Assembly: GCA_044348005.1 (NCBI GenBank)
Contig: JBIKTR010000007.1
Coordinates: 40,230 to 104,229, forward strand
Source: JAJTHC01 sp044348005
GTDB taxonomy: Bacteria > Cyanobacteriota > Vampirovibrionia > Vampirovibrionales > JAJTHC01
Reading direction: 5' to 3'
Length of the DNA stretch: 64,000 nt
This document shows positions 33,956 through 42,480 of the stretch, one piece after another. Numbering within the stretch: the stretch's first letter is position 1; every line of letters begins with the position of its first letter. The notes below the pieces were generated by a model, which was given only the letters and a program-made list of their open reading frames with translations, had not been told where the DNA came from and searched no databases. The translations under genes and the position numbers were made by a program.

Positions 33956-34991
33956 CGTTGGGGGTATTATTGTAGAAAACGCTGGTTTGTTCACCCACCG
34001 CAGGAGCTAATGGAAGTTTTTCCACAGAAGCAACGGCTTCAGTTTTTTCTCTTGCAGCGTTGTCTGCGTTTTCTTGCTTGGTGATAAGAGGCATACCGCA
34101 AATGTACATTTCATTTAGCCGTGAACCGAACTGATCCAACGCAAAGCCCCATGTATATGCACGCGCCGCTGAACCCAGTGTGGCAAGTAACGAACCGGGG
34201 ATCAACAATTTACTAAGCCAATGGGTACCTTGTAACCCACTATGAAACCAGCTATAGTTGACGATCAGCGCACTTAATCCACCAATGATGTTAAACAATA
34301 AGAGGCCTGTGCTTTCAAACGAAGAAACGGTGGCGCCCAAAATGCCAAAAATACCCGCAATTGAAAAGAAGAGGCCTCCAAAGCGACGACTTTTCCACAA
34401 ACTTTTGCTTGAAAGGACTGCTGGCACGGGAGGAAGTCCCTCATCTCTTAACAAAGCACGTAACGGCCAACCTGCAATTTGAAAGACGCCTTCGGTTCCT
34501 ACTTTTAAGGCAATCAATACATCGGTAAAAATAAAGGCACCGAGTTCTAAGAAGCCTGCAAAAGAGCCCAGCTTCGAAAAGTCGAACTCGCGTTTTTGAT
34601 CCATCGCGATATTGCTCATGCCAAAGAACAAAAAGCCCACCATGAAAATGAGAATTCCACGATAGAGGATGTTTTCAACATCTGAGGCGATGGCCATCCA
34701 CATAACAAAGAAAGCGACCCCTGCAAGGGCTAGAGAAGGTTGTTTGCTGTGCCAACCGCTTCGAATCATAGCAGGTGCGGCCACAATCGGACCAATTGAC
34801 ATCAATACGCCAGCCAAGCCCTTCACTGTGAGGTTGGGATCTTTATAAAAGGGGAAGTCGATATTTTGTATAAGGGTAATATCTTGATGAAAGAGAATCG
34901 TTCCTAGCAATAAGCTAGCCCCCACCCAGCCGACAAATTGACCCCCTAGGGCAAGAACGTAATCTCCAAAATTAGGTTTTTCAATACTCAT
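33945..34991 (-). CDS. Multi-pass membrane protein of unknown function (348 aa)
   Basis: I use the ATG at 34991 (MSIEKPNFGDYVLALGG); the upstream start at 35036 adds an unlikely leader. About eight hydrophobic segments are visible, among them YVLALGGQFVGWVGASLLLG, SLALAGVAFFVMWMAIA and GILIFMVGFLFFGMSNIAM, followed by a hydrophilic C-terminal tail of about 50 residues rich in Ala, Glu and Asn. No family is recognised. It lies against the truncated thrC and may have arrived with the rearrangement that destroyed it. Two 21-bp-spaced repeats lie in its upstream region. Confidence 0.65.
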   Translation of the reverse strand: MSIEKPNFGDYVLALGGQFVGWVGASLLLGTILFHQDITLIQNIDFPFYKDPNLTVKGLAGVLMSIGPIVAAPAMIRSGWHSKQPSLALAGVAFFVMWMAIASDVENILYRGILIFMVGFLFFGMSNIAMDQKREFDFSKLGSFAGFLELGAFIFTDVLIALKVGTEGVFQIAGWPLRALLRDEGLPPVPAVLSSKSLWKSRRFGGLFFSIAGIFGILGATVSSFESTGLLLFNIIGGLSALIVNYSWFHSGLQGTHWLSKLLIPGSLLATLGSAARAYTWGFALDQFGSRLNEMYICGMPLITKQENADNAAREKTEAVASVEKLPLAPAVGEQTSVFYNNTPNVKR

Positions 34992-35095
34992 GATTACAAA
35001 TAGACCTCTATGAATTAGTAGTAAAAAGCACGACAAAGCACGTTATGTGAACAACAATTTTTACCATGCTAACACAACTCACTGTTTTTGGCTTG

Positions 35096-35128
35096 CGATT
35101 GTTACGTGTTATCTTACGATTGTTACGT
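35096..35128. repeat. Two direct repeats of CGATTGTTACGT, 21 bases apart
   Basis: CGATTGTTACGT occurs at 35096-35107 and again at 35117-35128, each followed by a T-rich TTAT segment. The two-helical-turn spacing, in the gap upstream of the membrane-protein gene, is what an operator for a dimeric regulator would look like. CATGCTAACA at about 35067, a -10-like sequence seen elsewhere in the window, is close by. Confidence 0.45.
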
Positions 35129-35157
35129 CTTATATAGAAAGCTGAGCAACAGCCGTT

Positions 35158-36624
35158 TTAGCGCATAAACTCAATCGAACATTCAAAGGTGCGATCACAC
35201 GGAAAGCGAGCTTCAATGCGTTTATGGCCTAAAGCGAGTGTGTTAAGAATCCACTGCCCATGACGTAGTAAAGCATCTGTCAGATGTACGCGATCCAACG
35301 GGCGATTCGTTAATCGCCATATATGACGCACCTGGCTTTGAAAGACGCCGTCATCCAAGAAGCGCGTGGCCAGTGTTTTTCGATGACGAGAACCAGATCC
35401 CGTGCCATATTTGTGGGCATACACAACCCCTAAGCCCATGGCCAAGGCTGAACCGATGGCATTACCAGGGGTGTTCCAAGCGGCATAGCCCGCCAGTTGT
35501 GGAAGAATATCAGGTTCATCTTTAATCGCTTTAAGAAGAAGAGGATCCGCCCCATTGGCGTAGGCGACATCGACTAAAACAACCGCTTTACCTTGTGCGA
35601 CGGCTTCTGTGGCAAGGGCCAGTGTTTCATACGCGTCGTTCATGGTGGTGTCGGCGGGGGTGGCATCACCGTGATCTCCCATGCGGTAATGAGGCGCATG
35701 TACGATAAAGACTAAATCGGCTTCTTCAAGTTTTAAAACGGCTCGTGAACCCGTGGCTTTAATGCGCTGGTAAATCACATTTTTGATCGGTTGACCGTCA
35801 AATTTCGCCATCGCTTCTAGCGATTGAGCCGATTTTACACAAACGCCCAATGAATCTTGTAAACATTCTTCTAAGGCACGAATAAGCAAGGTGTGGGCCA
35901 CTTCGTCTGCCCCCGTTTGCACGTGGGCAAATTCGGTGAGTTCAAGGGTTTCAATGCGGGCGCGAAGGGTGTCGGCTTCATAAACATTTAGGCCGTATTC
36001 TCCGCGATCGTCTTCACAAAATACCAAGTGAGCCAAGCGTTTTTGTTGCAACAGTTGCAACAAACGTAAATTGTGCCAGTGGTTACGTTCACGACGGGTG
36101 ACAAAATCCTTAATCACTTCTTTGGGCGGAGGGGCTTCTGGCCATTCATAAGAACGCCAGTTTTGCATCAGGATATTTTTTTTATGCAGGTGCTGCGAAA
36201 AACGCGAAAGCGTTTCTCCCCATTCGGCCCAATACAGGGGTTCTTCTTCATTATTATTGTAGGTGGGAATGCGTAAAATGCTTGAAAAGCCGTAAATTTT
36301 GGGGATGTCCTTTAAAATCGCCAAGCCTTTTTCAAGTTCACGAATGAGATCTTCGTTGGATTCTTCCCCAATGCGACTGGGAATAAGCCCCCCGTAGCTT
36401 AATAAATCTAAGGAAACAATCGCGGCTTGAATGGGGTGCTGTTGAACGATGCGTTCCATCCACTGGCGAAGGGGTTTTAGCTGGGCGGGGGTTTTTAGCT
36501 TACCGAGTAAATCTGCTGGGGGCAAGAACACTTGAACCCCCGTTAAACGAGCCAAATCCGCTACGGCTGAATGACAGACGGGGCGAGCATCTAAGGGAAC
36601 AACTAAAAAACAAGGGGCAGTCAT
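35158..36624 (-). CDS. DUF4127 family protein
   Basis: The 488-residue protein matches the DUF4127 layout: VVPLDARPVCHSAVADLA near the N-terminus, PPADLLGKLKTP, AAIVSLDLLSYGGLIPSRIG near residue 70, and later CEDDRGEYGLNVYEAD, VQTGADEVAHTLL and ADPLLLKAIKD. The family is uncharacterised; some members carry signal peptides, but this one does not. It has an extended -10 promoter (TGTTACAAT) 33 bases upstream of the ATG and appears to be transcribed alone. Its function is unknown. Confidence 0.8.
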   Translation of the reverse strand: MTAPCFLVVPLDARPVCHSAVADLARLTGVQVFLPPADLLGKLKTPAQLKPLRQWMERIVQQHPIQAAIVSLDLLSYGGLIPSRIGEESNEDLIRELEKGLAILKDIPKIYGFSSILRIPTYNNNEEEPLYWAEWGETLSRFSQHLHKKNILMQNWRSYEWPEAPPPKEVIKDFVTRRERNHWHNLRLLQLLQQKRLAHLVFCEDDRGEYGLNVYEADTLRARIETLELTEFAHVQTGADEVAHTLLIRALEECLQDSLGVCVKSAQSLEAMAKFDGQPIKNVIYQRIKATGSRAVLKLEEADLVFIVHAPHYRMGDHGDATPADTTMNDAYETLALATEAVAQGKAVVLVDVAYANGADPLLLKAIKDEPDILPQLAGYAAWNTPGNAIGSALAMGLGVVYAHKYGTGSGSRHRKTLATRFLDDGVFQSQVRHIWRLTNRPLDRVHLTDALLRHGQWILNTLALGHKRIEARFPCDRTFECSIEFMR

Positions 36625-36656
36625 GGTGTGAATCTCTTTGTAAAACTTCTAGGTTT

Positions 36657-36665
36657 ATTGTAACA
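36657..36665 (-). promoter_or_regulatory. Extended -10 promoter for the DUF4127 gene
   Basis: The minus strand reads TGTTACAAT, ending about 33 bases before the ATG at 36624. It gives a short leader. Confidence 0.55.
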
Positions 36666-36730
36666 TAAAAAAACGAATGCATTCATCCGTTTCAAGCCCC
36701 TACCCCTATAACGTATAAAGATTACCCCTA

Positions 36731-37183
36731 ATGAACACAAACTTTTCTGAAAATACTTCTGCCCACACCCCAAAACACTCACCCCAAAGCGCCTTGGAAT
36801 GGGCAGCTTGGGCGGCTTATCTCGCGGATTCTAAAAAAGCATTAGACATTCAAGTCCTTAAAACCGACAAAGTCACCACGCTGGCCGATTATTTCGTGAT
36901 CTGTACGGGGCAGTCGAAACCGCAGGCGCGTGCGATTGCGGAAGAAATTGCGTATGCGTTTCGTCATGCGGGTAACACGGCCATGGGTGATGAGCGGGAT
37001 GTGGCCAATACCTGGTGTTTGTTAGATTTTACCGATGTGGTGGTGCATGTCATGCAACCAGATGCCCGCACCTTTTATGGGCTAGAAACCTTTTGGAACC
37101 ACGCGGAAGAACTGCCTGCTGAAGAATGGCACGCGGTGGCAGCATCGTTGGGGTTGCTTGACTTACACACCCATGAAGCTTAG
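36731..37183 (+). CDS. rsfS: Ribosomal silencing factor RsfS (Iojap/YbeB family)
   Basis: RsfS binds ribosomal protein uL14 and blocks subunit joining in nutrient shortage. The 150-residue protein has an N-terminal polar extension of about 18 residues, then the conserved core ALDIQVLKTDKVTTLADYFV, CTGQSKPQARAIAEEI, the W-x-L-x-D-F-D/T-x-V-V-H segment (WCLLDFTDVVVHVM) near residue 97 and FYGLETFW. The family partners nadD and proA are not adjacent. The Shine-Dalgarno is weak. Confidence 0.93.
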   Translation: MNTNFSENTSAHTPKHSPQSALEWAAWAAYLADSKKALDIQVLKTDKVTTLADYFVICTGQSKPQARAIAEEIAYAFRHAGNTAMGDERDVANTWCLLDFTDVVVHVMQPDARTFYGLETFWNHAEELPAEEWHAVAASLGLLDLHTHEA

Positions 37184-37238
37184 CGTTTACAAAGGGTAGC
37201 AAATTAGACTTTCGCAGAGCCTTCTATAGGGACTTTTT

Positions 37239-37997
37239 TTAGCCCATCGTACCGTTGTTGAAGGCTTTTAAGAGATCTGGGTGATGAGCCATTAGGGCGA
37301 GTTGTTGCTGGGCTCTTGGTGAGGGGTTTTGTCCTAAGGTGGCAAGGGCTTTTCCTACATCGCTCGATTCAAAGTTAGCGACTTTCGCAAGATTTTCTTC
37401 ACCAAGTAGCTTAACACCCAAGTCGCCATCCATGCCAGAAAGTTCGCCATACTCATGAGACAGTCCTGCTTTTTCAGGGGCAATGGCGGATTCAATCAAG
37501 CCTACCCCCATGCGATGTTTAAAGTCGTCTACATAAGACTTGCCTTTCATTAACGCAAGTTTTGGGTCAAACTCTTCGGTTTGAAGTTCAACATGCCCAC
37601 CTACAGGCAAGCCGTTGGATCCCATTTCAACAATGGGAGGCCCTGTTCTAATACCGTAGCGTTGTGCCGTTTCATAGTGAGCATCTTCATGTTCCTGAAC
37701 CCCACGCCGAGTGGCTTCAGGGGCTTTAACCCCATTGGCGTCCACTGCGTCGGCTTCACGTTGAAACTGAGGATTGAAGAAAAACTCTTGACCCCACATC
37801 GCAAAGGTATGCGTAGGTTGGTTACTAGTAGGGGTGAAGGTATCCCTAGCGCTTAATTGAACACCCACCTTTGCACCAGTCTGTGGGTACATGGCACCTT
37901 GAGTAGGTTGTGTCCTATTCTGTACGTTTCTTTCGTAATGAGCTAAAACAGCAGGGGGAAGACCCTGCGGACCGATGCTTGAAATCCCTAAAGCCAT
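37239..37997 (-). CDS. SprA-related putative metalloprotease (HExxH)
   Basis: The 252-residue protein contains EHEDAHYETAQRYG near residue 101, an HExxH zincin motif (HEDAH), followed by GPPIVEMGSNGLPVGGHVEL. This spacing of HExAH and a later G-x-PVGGxV segment is the pattern of the SprA-related family (PF12118, often listed as putative metalloproteases), where Glu after the GG may be the third ligand. The first 100 residues are Gln/Thr/Pro-rich and may be a linker. There is no signal peptide. Family members are of unknown function. It is monocistronic, between rsfS and pilC. Confidence 0.6.
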   Translation of the reverse strand: MALGISSIGPQGLPPAVLAHYERNVQNRTQPTQGAMYPQTGAKVGVQLSARDTFTPTSNQPTHTFAMWGQEFFFNPQFQREADAVDANGVKAPEATRRGVQEHEDAHYETAQRYGIRTGPPIVEMGSNGLPVGGHVELQTEEFDPKLALMKGKSYVDDFKHRMGVGLIESAIAPEKAGLSHEYGELSGMDGDLGVKLLGEENLAKVANFESSDVGKALATLGQNPSPRAQQQLALMAHHPDLLKAFNNGTMG

Positions 37998-38118
37998 AAG
38001 AATTTCCCTTTTTTACGTTGTGGTATAGACAAAATCGTTTGTTCATTCAATACAGGTTAAACCTCTCAACAAAGAGGTTCCATAAGCAATAAAAAGAACA
38101 GAAGCCCTGTTGTTGCTC

Positions 38119-38131
38119 GATTGTTACAATC
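38119..38131. promoter_or_regulatory. Palindrome GATTGTTACAATC upstream of the SprA-related gene
   Basis: A 6-1-6 inverted repeat lies about 120 bases upstream of the ATG at 37997. It includes a -10-like TTACAAT and may be an operator or part of a promoter. Confidence 0.3.
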
Positions 38132-38157
38132 CTTCACAAAAATGCTTTTTGCCTTGT

Positions 38158-38179
38158 CCCTCTTCCCTTTGGGAGAGGG
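38158..38179 (-). terminator. Hairpin downstream of pilC
   Basis: CCCTCT(T)CCC pairs with GGGAGAGGG around a TTT loop, 10 bases beyond the pilC stop. No T-tract follows on the minus strand, so it may be a stability hairpin rather than a true intrinsic terminator. Confidence 0.4.
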
Positions 38180-38188
38180 TTCTAAAGC

Positions 38189-39406
38189 TTACCCGCCTTT
38201 GGCAATTTGAAAAATCGGCAAGTAAATGGCCGCAAACATAAATAGAATAATTCCCCCGCCCACAACAGTCATCAGCGGTTGAATCATTTCCGTCATGGCG
38301 TGCATGGCGGCATCGACTTCATCATCCATAAAGCCAATGGCTTTGTTGAGCATTTTTTCAAACTCGCCTGTTTGTTCGCCAATGGCCATCATTTTAGTCA
38401 CCATGGGGGGAAAGATGCCTTCTTTTTCAAGGGTTTTAGAAATGCCATTTCCCTTCATTAACGTTTCTTTGGCGGCGGCAAATGCGGTTTGAAAATCAAC
38501 ATTTGGAATCGTCCCCGAAGCTCTGTCTAACGCTTCGCTAAGAATTATTCCCCCGCTTAAGAGCGTGTTTAACGTGGAAATAAAACGCAACGTATACACA
38601 CGCTTGACGAGCCCCCCGACAAGTGGCAGTTGAATAATCAGGCGATCCACCACAGGTTTCCCCACCCCTTGGCGGTAAATGTTGAACCAAATCACCCCAC
38701 CCGCTAGGGCTAAAATAACCCCCCACCAATAAGTACACACCACTTTACTGATTGTAATCATTAACGTGGTGATTAACGGAAGTTCTTGCTTTTGATTGGT
38801 GAAGAACTCCTGAAATTGGGGAATCACAAAAGTCAACATAATAATAATGACACCCAAAATAATCAAGGCTGCAATGGCAGGCATCGTCATCGCTTTTTTT
38901 ACTCTGGCGCGAAGCTTGAAGGCTTTATCTCTTAAGTCATACAAGGCAAATAGGGCGTTGTCCAGTTCCCCTGTAGATTCGCCTGTTTTCAATAGGGTAA
39001 TAAATAAACGATCAAAATTACCTGTTTGAGCCATTGCTTCAGAAAAAAGCTTGCCATTCATCACTTCTTGACGCACTTCTGCTAAAATTTGCTGAAGTTT
39101 AGGATTGGTGGTTTGTTGTTCTAAAATAAACAAGGCCTCAATCAACGGGATTCCCGCTTCAAGCACCACGGCCAACTGTTGCGTAAAAACCAGCAACTGT
39201 TTTTCAGGTAACCCCAACGAAAAACGAAGCGCAAACTTTTTAAGGGCGTCTTCTGTTCGTTGTTCTTGAATTTCTTCTAACTTTTGAACCAATAGGCCCA
39301 TGTCTCTAATTTGTTGCTTGGCATGGCGAAGATCTTTCGCTTCTAGGCGAGCATCCACAGGGGCATACGTTCCAGCAGTCAGCGCCTTGTAAGCAAAAAC
39401 AGGCAT
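38189..39406 (-). CDS. pilC: Type IV pilus / type II secretion inner-membrane platform protein (PilC/GspF)
   Basis: PilC is the membrane platform on which PilB and PilT act during pilus assembly. The ATG at 39406 has AAGGA 9 bases upstream. The 405-residue protein has an N-terminal cytoplasmic domain (FAYKALTAGTYAPVDARLEA) and two tandem T2SF domains. The first contains QQLAVVLEAGIPLIEAL near residue 75 and the second FISTLNTLLSGGIILSEALD near 275. Three membrane helices are near 175-200, 225-245 and 380-400. It follows pilB at 38 bases on the same strand. Confidence 0.95.
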   Translation of the reverse strand: MPVFAYKALTAGTYAPVDARLEAKDLRHAKQQIRDMGLLVQKLEEIQEQRTEDALKKFALRFSLGLPEKQLLVFTQQLAVVLEAGIPLIEALFILEQQTTNPKLQQILAEVRQEVMNGKLFSEAMAQTGNFDRLFITLLKTGESTGELDNALFALYDLRDKAFKLRARVKKAMTMPAIAALIILGVIIIMLTFVIPQFQEFFTNQKQELPLITTLMITISKVVCTYWWGVILALAGGVIWFNIYRQGVGKPVVDRLIIQLPLVGGLVKRVYTLRFISTLNTLLSGGIILSEALDRASGTIPNVDFQTAFAAAKETLMKGNGISKTLEKEGIFPPMVTKMMAIGEQTGEFEKMLNKAIGFMDDEVDAAMHAMTEMIQPLMTVVGGGIILFMFAAIYLPIFQIAKGG

Positions 39407-39444
39407 GTTCAAAAATCCTTACTTTCTAAGCGATGGGAGACAGG

Positions 39445-41448
39445 CTAATGCCCCAATGTACGTCGCACTTCTTTGGTGGTCGTCACCCCTAGTTTAACTA
39501 AGCGTTTGGCATCATCTAACAACAGCTTCATGCCGTATTGAATGGCAGCGTCTTCAATCGTCACGGAAGAGGCTCCATCATCAATAAGTTGCGCAATTTC
39601 ACGATTCATTACCATGACTTCATAAATGCCGTGGCGTCCTTTGTAACCAGAATGGTCACACTGAGAACAGCCCACCGCTTCATGGATTTGATAAGGGGCT
39701 TCACCTTCTTTGGGGTGACCTAAAAGTTCAAGATCTTCTGGGGAAGGCGTGGTTATTTTTTTACAATGGGGGCATAATGCGCGCACCAAGCGTTGCGCCA
39801 CAATACCCACCACTGAAGTAGAAACCAAATAAGAAGGGGCGCCCATATCCAACAAGCGGGCTACTGTTTTCGCACAGCTATTGGCATGAACGGTACTTAA
39901 CACCAAATGCCCCGTCATCGCAGCTTGAAGGGCCGCTTCAAGGGTTTCAGCGTCTCGAATTTCACCCAGCATAATTACATCAGGATCTTGACGGAGCAAG
40001 GCGCGTAAAGAAGACGCAAACGTCAAGCCGGCTTTGGGTTGCACTTGCATTTGGTTAATGCCTGCTAAGAGGTATTCTACAGGGTCTTCAATGGTCGAGA
40101 TATTATGTTCAGGGCTTGCAATGTTTCTTAACGCGGCGTACAGGGTGGTGGTTTTTCCTGAACCAGTGGGCCCTGTCACCAACACCAGACCGTGGGGCGC
40201 ATAAATCATTTGCGTGAGTCGTTGGAGGTCTTCATCATCCATTCCGAGCTTATTTAATTGCCCCGAATTGGCATTCATTTTCAGAACACGAATGACCATT
40301 TTTTCCCCAAAGGAAAGGGGTATCGTGTTAATACGCATATCCACAAAGGTACTGCCATAGGCATGTTTGAGTCGTCCGTCTTGCGGTCGCCGACGTTCAG
40401 ACACATCCAATTTAGCCATGACCTTCAGCCGAGAAATAATCGCGGGAGCCATTTTTATACTCAAGCTATGAATTTCTTTTAGAATGCCGTCAATACGAAA
40501 ACGAATTAAAAAACGCTGGGGCTGAGGTTCTAAATGAATGTCTGACGCGCCCTTTTCAATGGCTTCAGTCAACAACACATTTGTAAACTGAACAATAGGG
40601 GCAGAATCGGCGTTGACTTCTTGGCTAGAAAGATCTTCTTGTGCTTCTTCTGTATTTAAAAAAGCATCTGTTTCCAGCGCTTCAATCAGTTCTTCAGCGA
40701 CATATTTGGTGGCAAAATACTGATCAATGATGCTCGAAATTTCTGAGCTTGTAGAAACTTTAGCCACCACACGATATCTCGTCATCAAAGCAATGTCATC
40801 TAAAACCCTCGTTTCGTCAGGGTGAGCAATGATTACTTCAAGGCGTTCGGCTTCCGTGTCTAAACGGTGGGGCAACACCAAGTGGGTTTTAATAAAGTTA
40901 GCGGGAATTAAGCTGACCACTTCAGGCTTGATGTAAATATCCTTTCCGCGAATGTATTCCATGCCATGCAATTCAGCCAAACACATGCCCAATTGCTCTT
41001 CAGCGATGTAACCTGCGCGCGTGACGATGGTGCCCAAGGTAGCCCCCGTCGCTTTGGATTCAGACAAGGCGCCCGCAATTTGTGTAGGCGTTAAGTAGCC
41101 TCGTTCAACCAGAATATCGCCAATTCTTCGCGAAGGCACGGAAGATTTTAAGGGGGTGGGGGTTTTGCTTAGTAGGGAATCAGTGCCTTGAGCTTTACTA
41201 GGTTTAGCAGGTGAAGTGAGCAGCATGGTATGGCTTTGCACAGGCACTTGAGCGGGGGCTTGTTTGGGTAAGGGCTTGCGGGGGTCCGCTGGGGCTTGAA
41301 GCGTTGGGGCAGGCACTTGTGATTCAAGTGGCAAGGGCGTTTGGAGCGTGCTTTTTGGGGGAACGAATGGCGCAGATTCTTCTTTGGAAGTAAGCACCTT
41401 GGCCGAAGGAATGCTTTTCTTTTTAAACGAAAGGGGGTTAAAGGCCAT
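39445..41448 (-). CDS. pilB: Type IV pilus assembly ATPase (PilB/GspE)
   Basis: PilB powers pilus extension. The start is the ATG at 41448 (MAFNPLSFKKK) with AAGGA about 10 bases upstream; the upstream start at 41472 is less likely. The 667-residue protein has a Pro/Lys/Ala-rich N-terminal stretch of about 110 residues, then an MshEN-type domain (RRIGDILVERGYLTPTQIAG), which in relatives binds cyclic di-GMP. The ATPase core has Walker A VTGPTGSGKTTTLYA near 413, an Asp box, Walker B DPDVIMLGEIRDAET near 475 and a His box (LSTVHAN). A tetracysteine zinc motif (CPHC ... CSQC) is near 545-590. The presence of zinc cysteines and MshEN favours PilB over PilT. The long N-terminal extension is unusual. 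Confidence 0.95.
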   Translation of the reverse strand: MAFNPLSFKKKSIPSAKVLTSKEESAPFVPPKSTLQTPLPLESQVPAPTLQAPADPRKPLPKQAPAQVPVQSHTMLLTSPAKPSKAQGTDSLLSKTPTPLKSSVPSRRIGDILVERGYLTPTQIAGALSESKATGATLGTIVTRAGYIAEEQLGMCLAELHGMEYIRGKDIYIKPEVVSLIPANFIKTHLVLPHRLDTEAERLEVIIAHPDETRVLDDIALMTRYRVVAKVSTSSEISSIIDQYFATKYVAEELIEALETDAFLNTEEAQEDLSSQEVNADSAPIVQFTNVLLTEAIEKGASDIHLEPQPQRFLIRFRIDGILKEIHSLSIKMAPAIISRLKVMAKLDVSERRRPQDGRLKHAYGSTFVDMRINTIPLSFGEKMVIRVLKMNANSGQLNKLGMDDEDLQRLTQMIYAPHGLVLVTGPTGSGKTTTLYAALRNIASPEHNISTIEDPVEYLLAGINQMQVQPKAGLTFASSLRALLRQDPDVIMLGEIRDAETLEAALQAAMTGHLVLSTVHANSCAKTVARLLDMGAPSYLVSTSVVGIVAQRLVRALCPHCKKITTPSPEDLELLGHPKEGEAPYQIHEAVGCSQCDHSGYKGRHGIYEVMVMNREIAQLIDDGASSVTIEDAAIQYGMKLLLDDAKRLVKLGVTTTKEVRRTLGH

Positions 41449-41568
41449 GGAACGAGCATCCTTACACATCAATTAGGGTTTACGCTTCTTTTCGACCAAT
41501 GCAAGGCGAAAATTGAGACGCTCCTTTATGTGGGGGGTGTAGACGTTGTCGTCACTTTTTTAGAACTG

Positions 41569-41577
41569 TGCTATACT
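41569..41577 (+). promoter_or_regulatory. Extended -10 promoter upstream of the exported protein and mutL
   Basis: TGCTATACT lies 56 bases before the ATG at 41634 and probably serves the 276-aa gene and mutL. Confidence 0.5.
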
Positions 41578-41633
41578 CAAAGAACTGCACATTGCACGAA
41601 CTTAAGTCTTGTTTCTATTGAGGATTTTAAAAC

Positions 41634-42464
41634 ATGAAAAGAAACGTCACCCCCTTGCTAAACGCTTTGTTGGCCTTCGCCGTTATCGCCCCCTGCCCTG
41701 CTTTTGCCACGATCCCATTATCTGAAGCGGAACCCCCCTATGCAGAAGGCGTGCCTGTGGGGGGTGCTGTGTCTCTTAGAATGCCTCTAGTCGCCACCGC
41801 AACGAAGCCGCCAAGCCTTGCTGGAAGCGTCATTAGCACCCGAGTCAAAACCGTGCGTGTTCGTAAGGACACCGTCTTACGCATGCGCCTTCTACAAGAC
41901 ATCAACACCACCAATGTTCGCGAAGGCGAAGGCTTTACCGCGAGTTTAGATGAAGCCCTATTCGCCAGTGAAGGACGTATCATTCTACCCAAGGGTTCGG
42001 TGTTTCGTGGGCGTGTGGTGCAAGTAGTGCCTAGCCAGTTCTTTGGCAAAGGGGCGTCTTTTCGCCTTGATTTTGACCATGTCACGCTTCCCAATGGTGA
42101 AGCCCAACCCATTGCCTTGCAAGTGTTTACCGTTAATCAACGTGTTGAAGTGGTGAAGTCGGGGGGGATTATCTATCAAGACCCTGGCTATGCCCAAAAA
42201 TGGGTTCAAACCCTTGACAAAAGTGGCACTTTAATTAGCGATATAACCCGCAAAGGGTATGAAGCAGGCGTGCAATCTGGCGGTAAGGGCTTAGGGATTG
42301 TCACAGGAACTTTTTCAGCCATTGGCGGAAGCCTTGCGGGTGCTGGCTACTTGGTCGGTAAATCCGTATATCACGCGGTGGCCAAAGGTGATGGCGTGCT
42401 ACTGACCGCCAACGATGCCCTATATGTTCAATTACTGGCGGATACCGATATCGCCTTAAACTAG
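41634..42464 (+). CDS. Exported protein of unknown function (276 aa)
   Basis: There is a clear signal peptide (basic MKRN, hydrophobic LLNALLAFAVIAPC, cleavage near PAFAT). The mature protein contains a beta-rich region with VRVRKDTVLRMRLLQDINTT near residue 74, IILPKGSVFRGRVVQV near 115 and FRLDFDHVTLPNGEAQPIAL near 141. This resembles the soluble beta-barrel of TrbI/VirB10-like proteins in pattern, though the resemblance is too weak to name it so. A Gly-rich hydrophobic segment (GGKGLGIVTGTFSAIGGSLA) follows near 217. It is 16 bases upstream of mutL and is likely co-transcribed. Confidence 0.65.
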   Translation: MKRNVTPLLNALLAFAVIAPCPAFATIPLSEAEPPYAEGVPVGGAVSLRMPLVATATKPPSLAGSVISTRVKTVRVRKDTVLRMRLLQDINTTNVREGEGFTASLDEALFASEGRIILPKGSVFRGRVVQVVPSQFFGKGASFRLDFDHVTLPNGEAQPIALQVFTVNQRVEVVKSGGIIYQDPGYAQKWVQTLDKSGTLISDITRKGYEAGVQSGGKGLGIVTGTFSAIGGSLAGAGYLVGKSVYHAVAKGDGVLLTANDALYVQLLADTDIALN

Positions 42465-42480
42465 AGGTGTTGATTCATCC

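Noticed and set aside
41634..42464. VirB10/TrbI conjugation protein
   Set aside because: The similarity is limited to a short beta-rich pattern. There is no membrane anchor and no other conjugation gene nearby.
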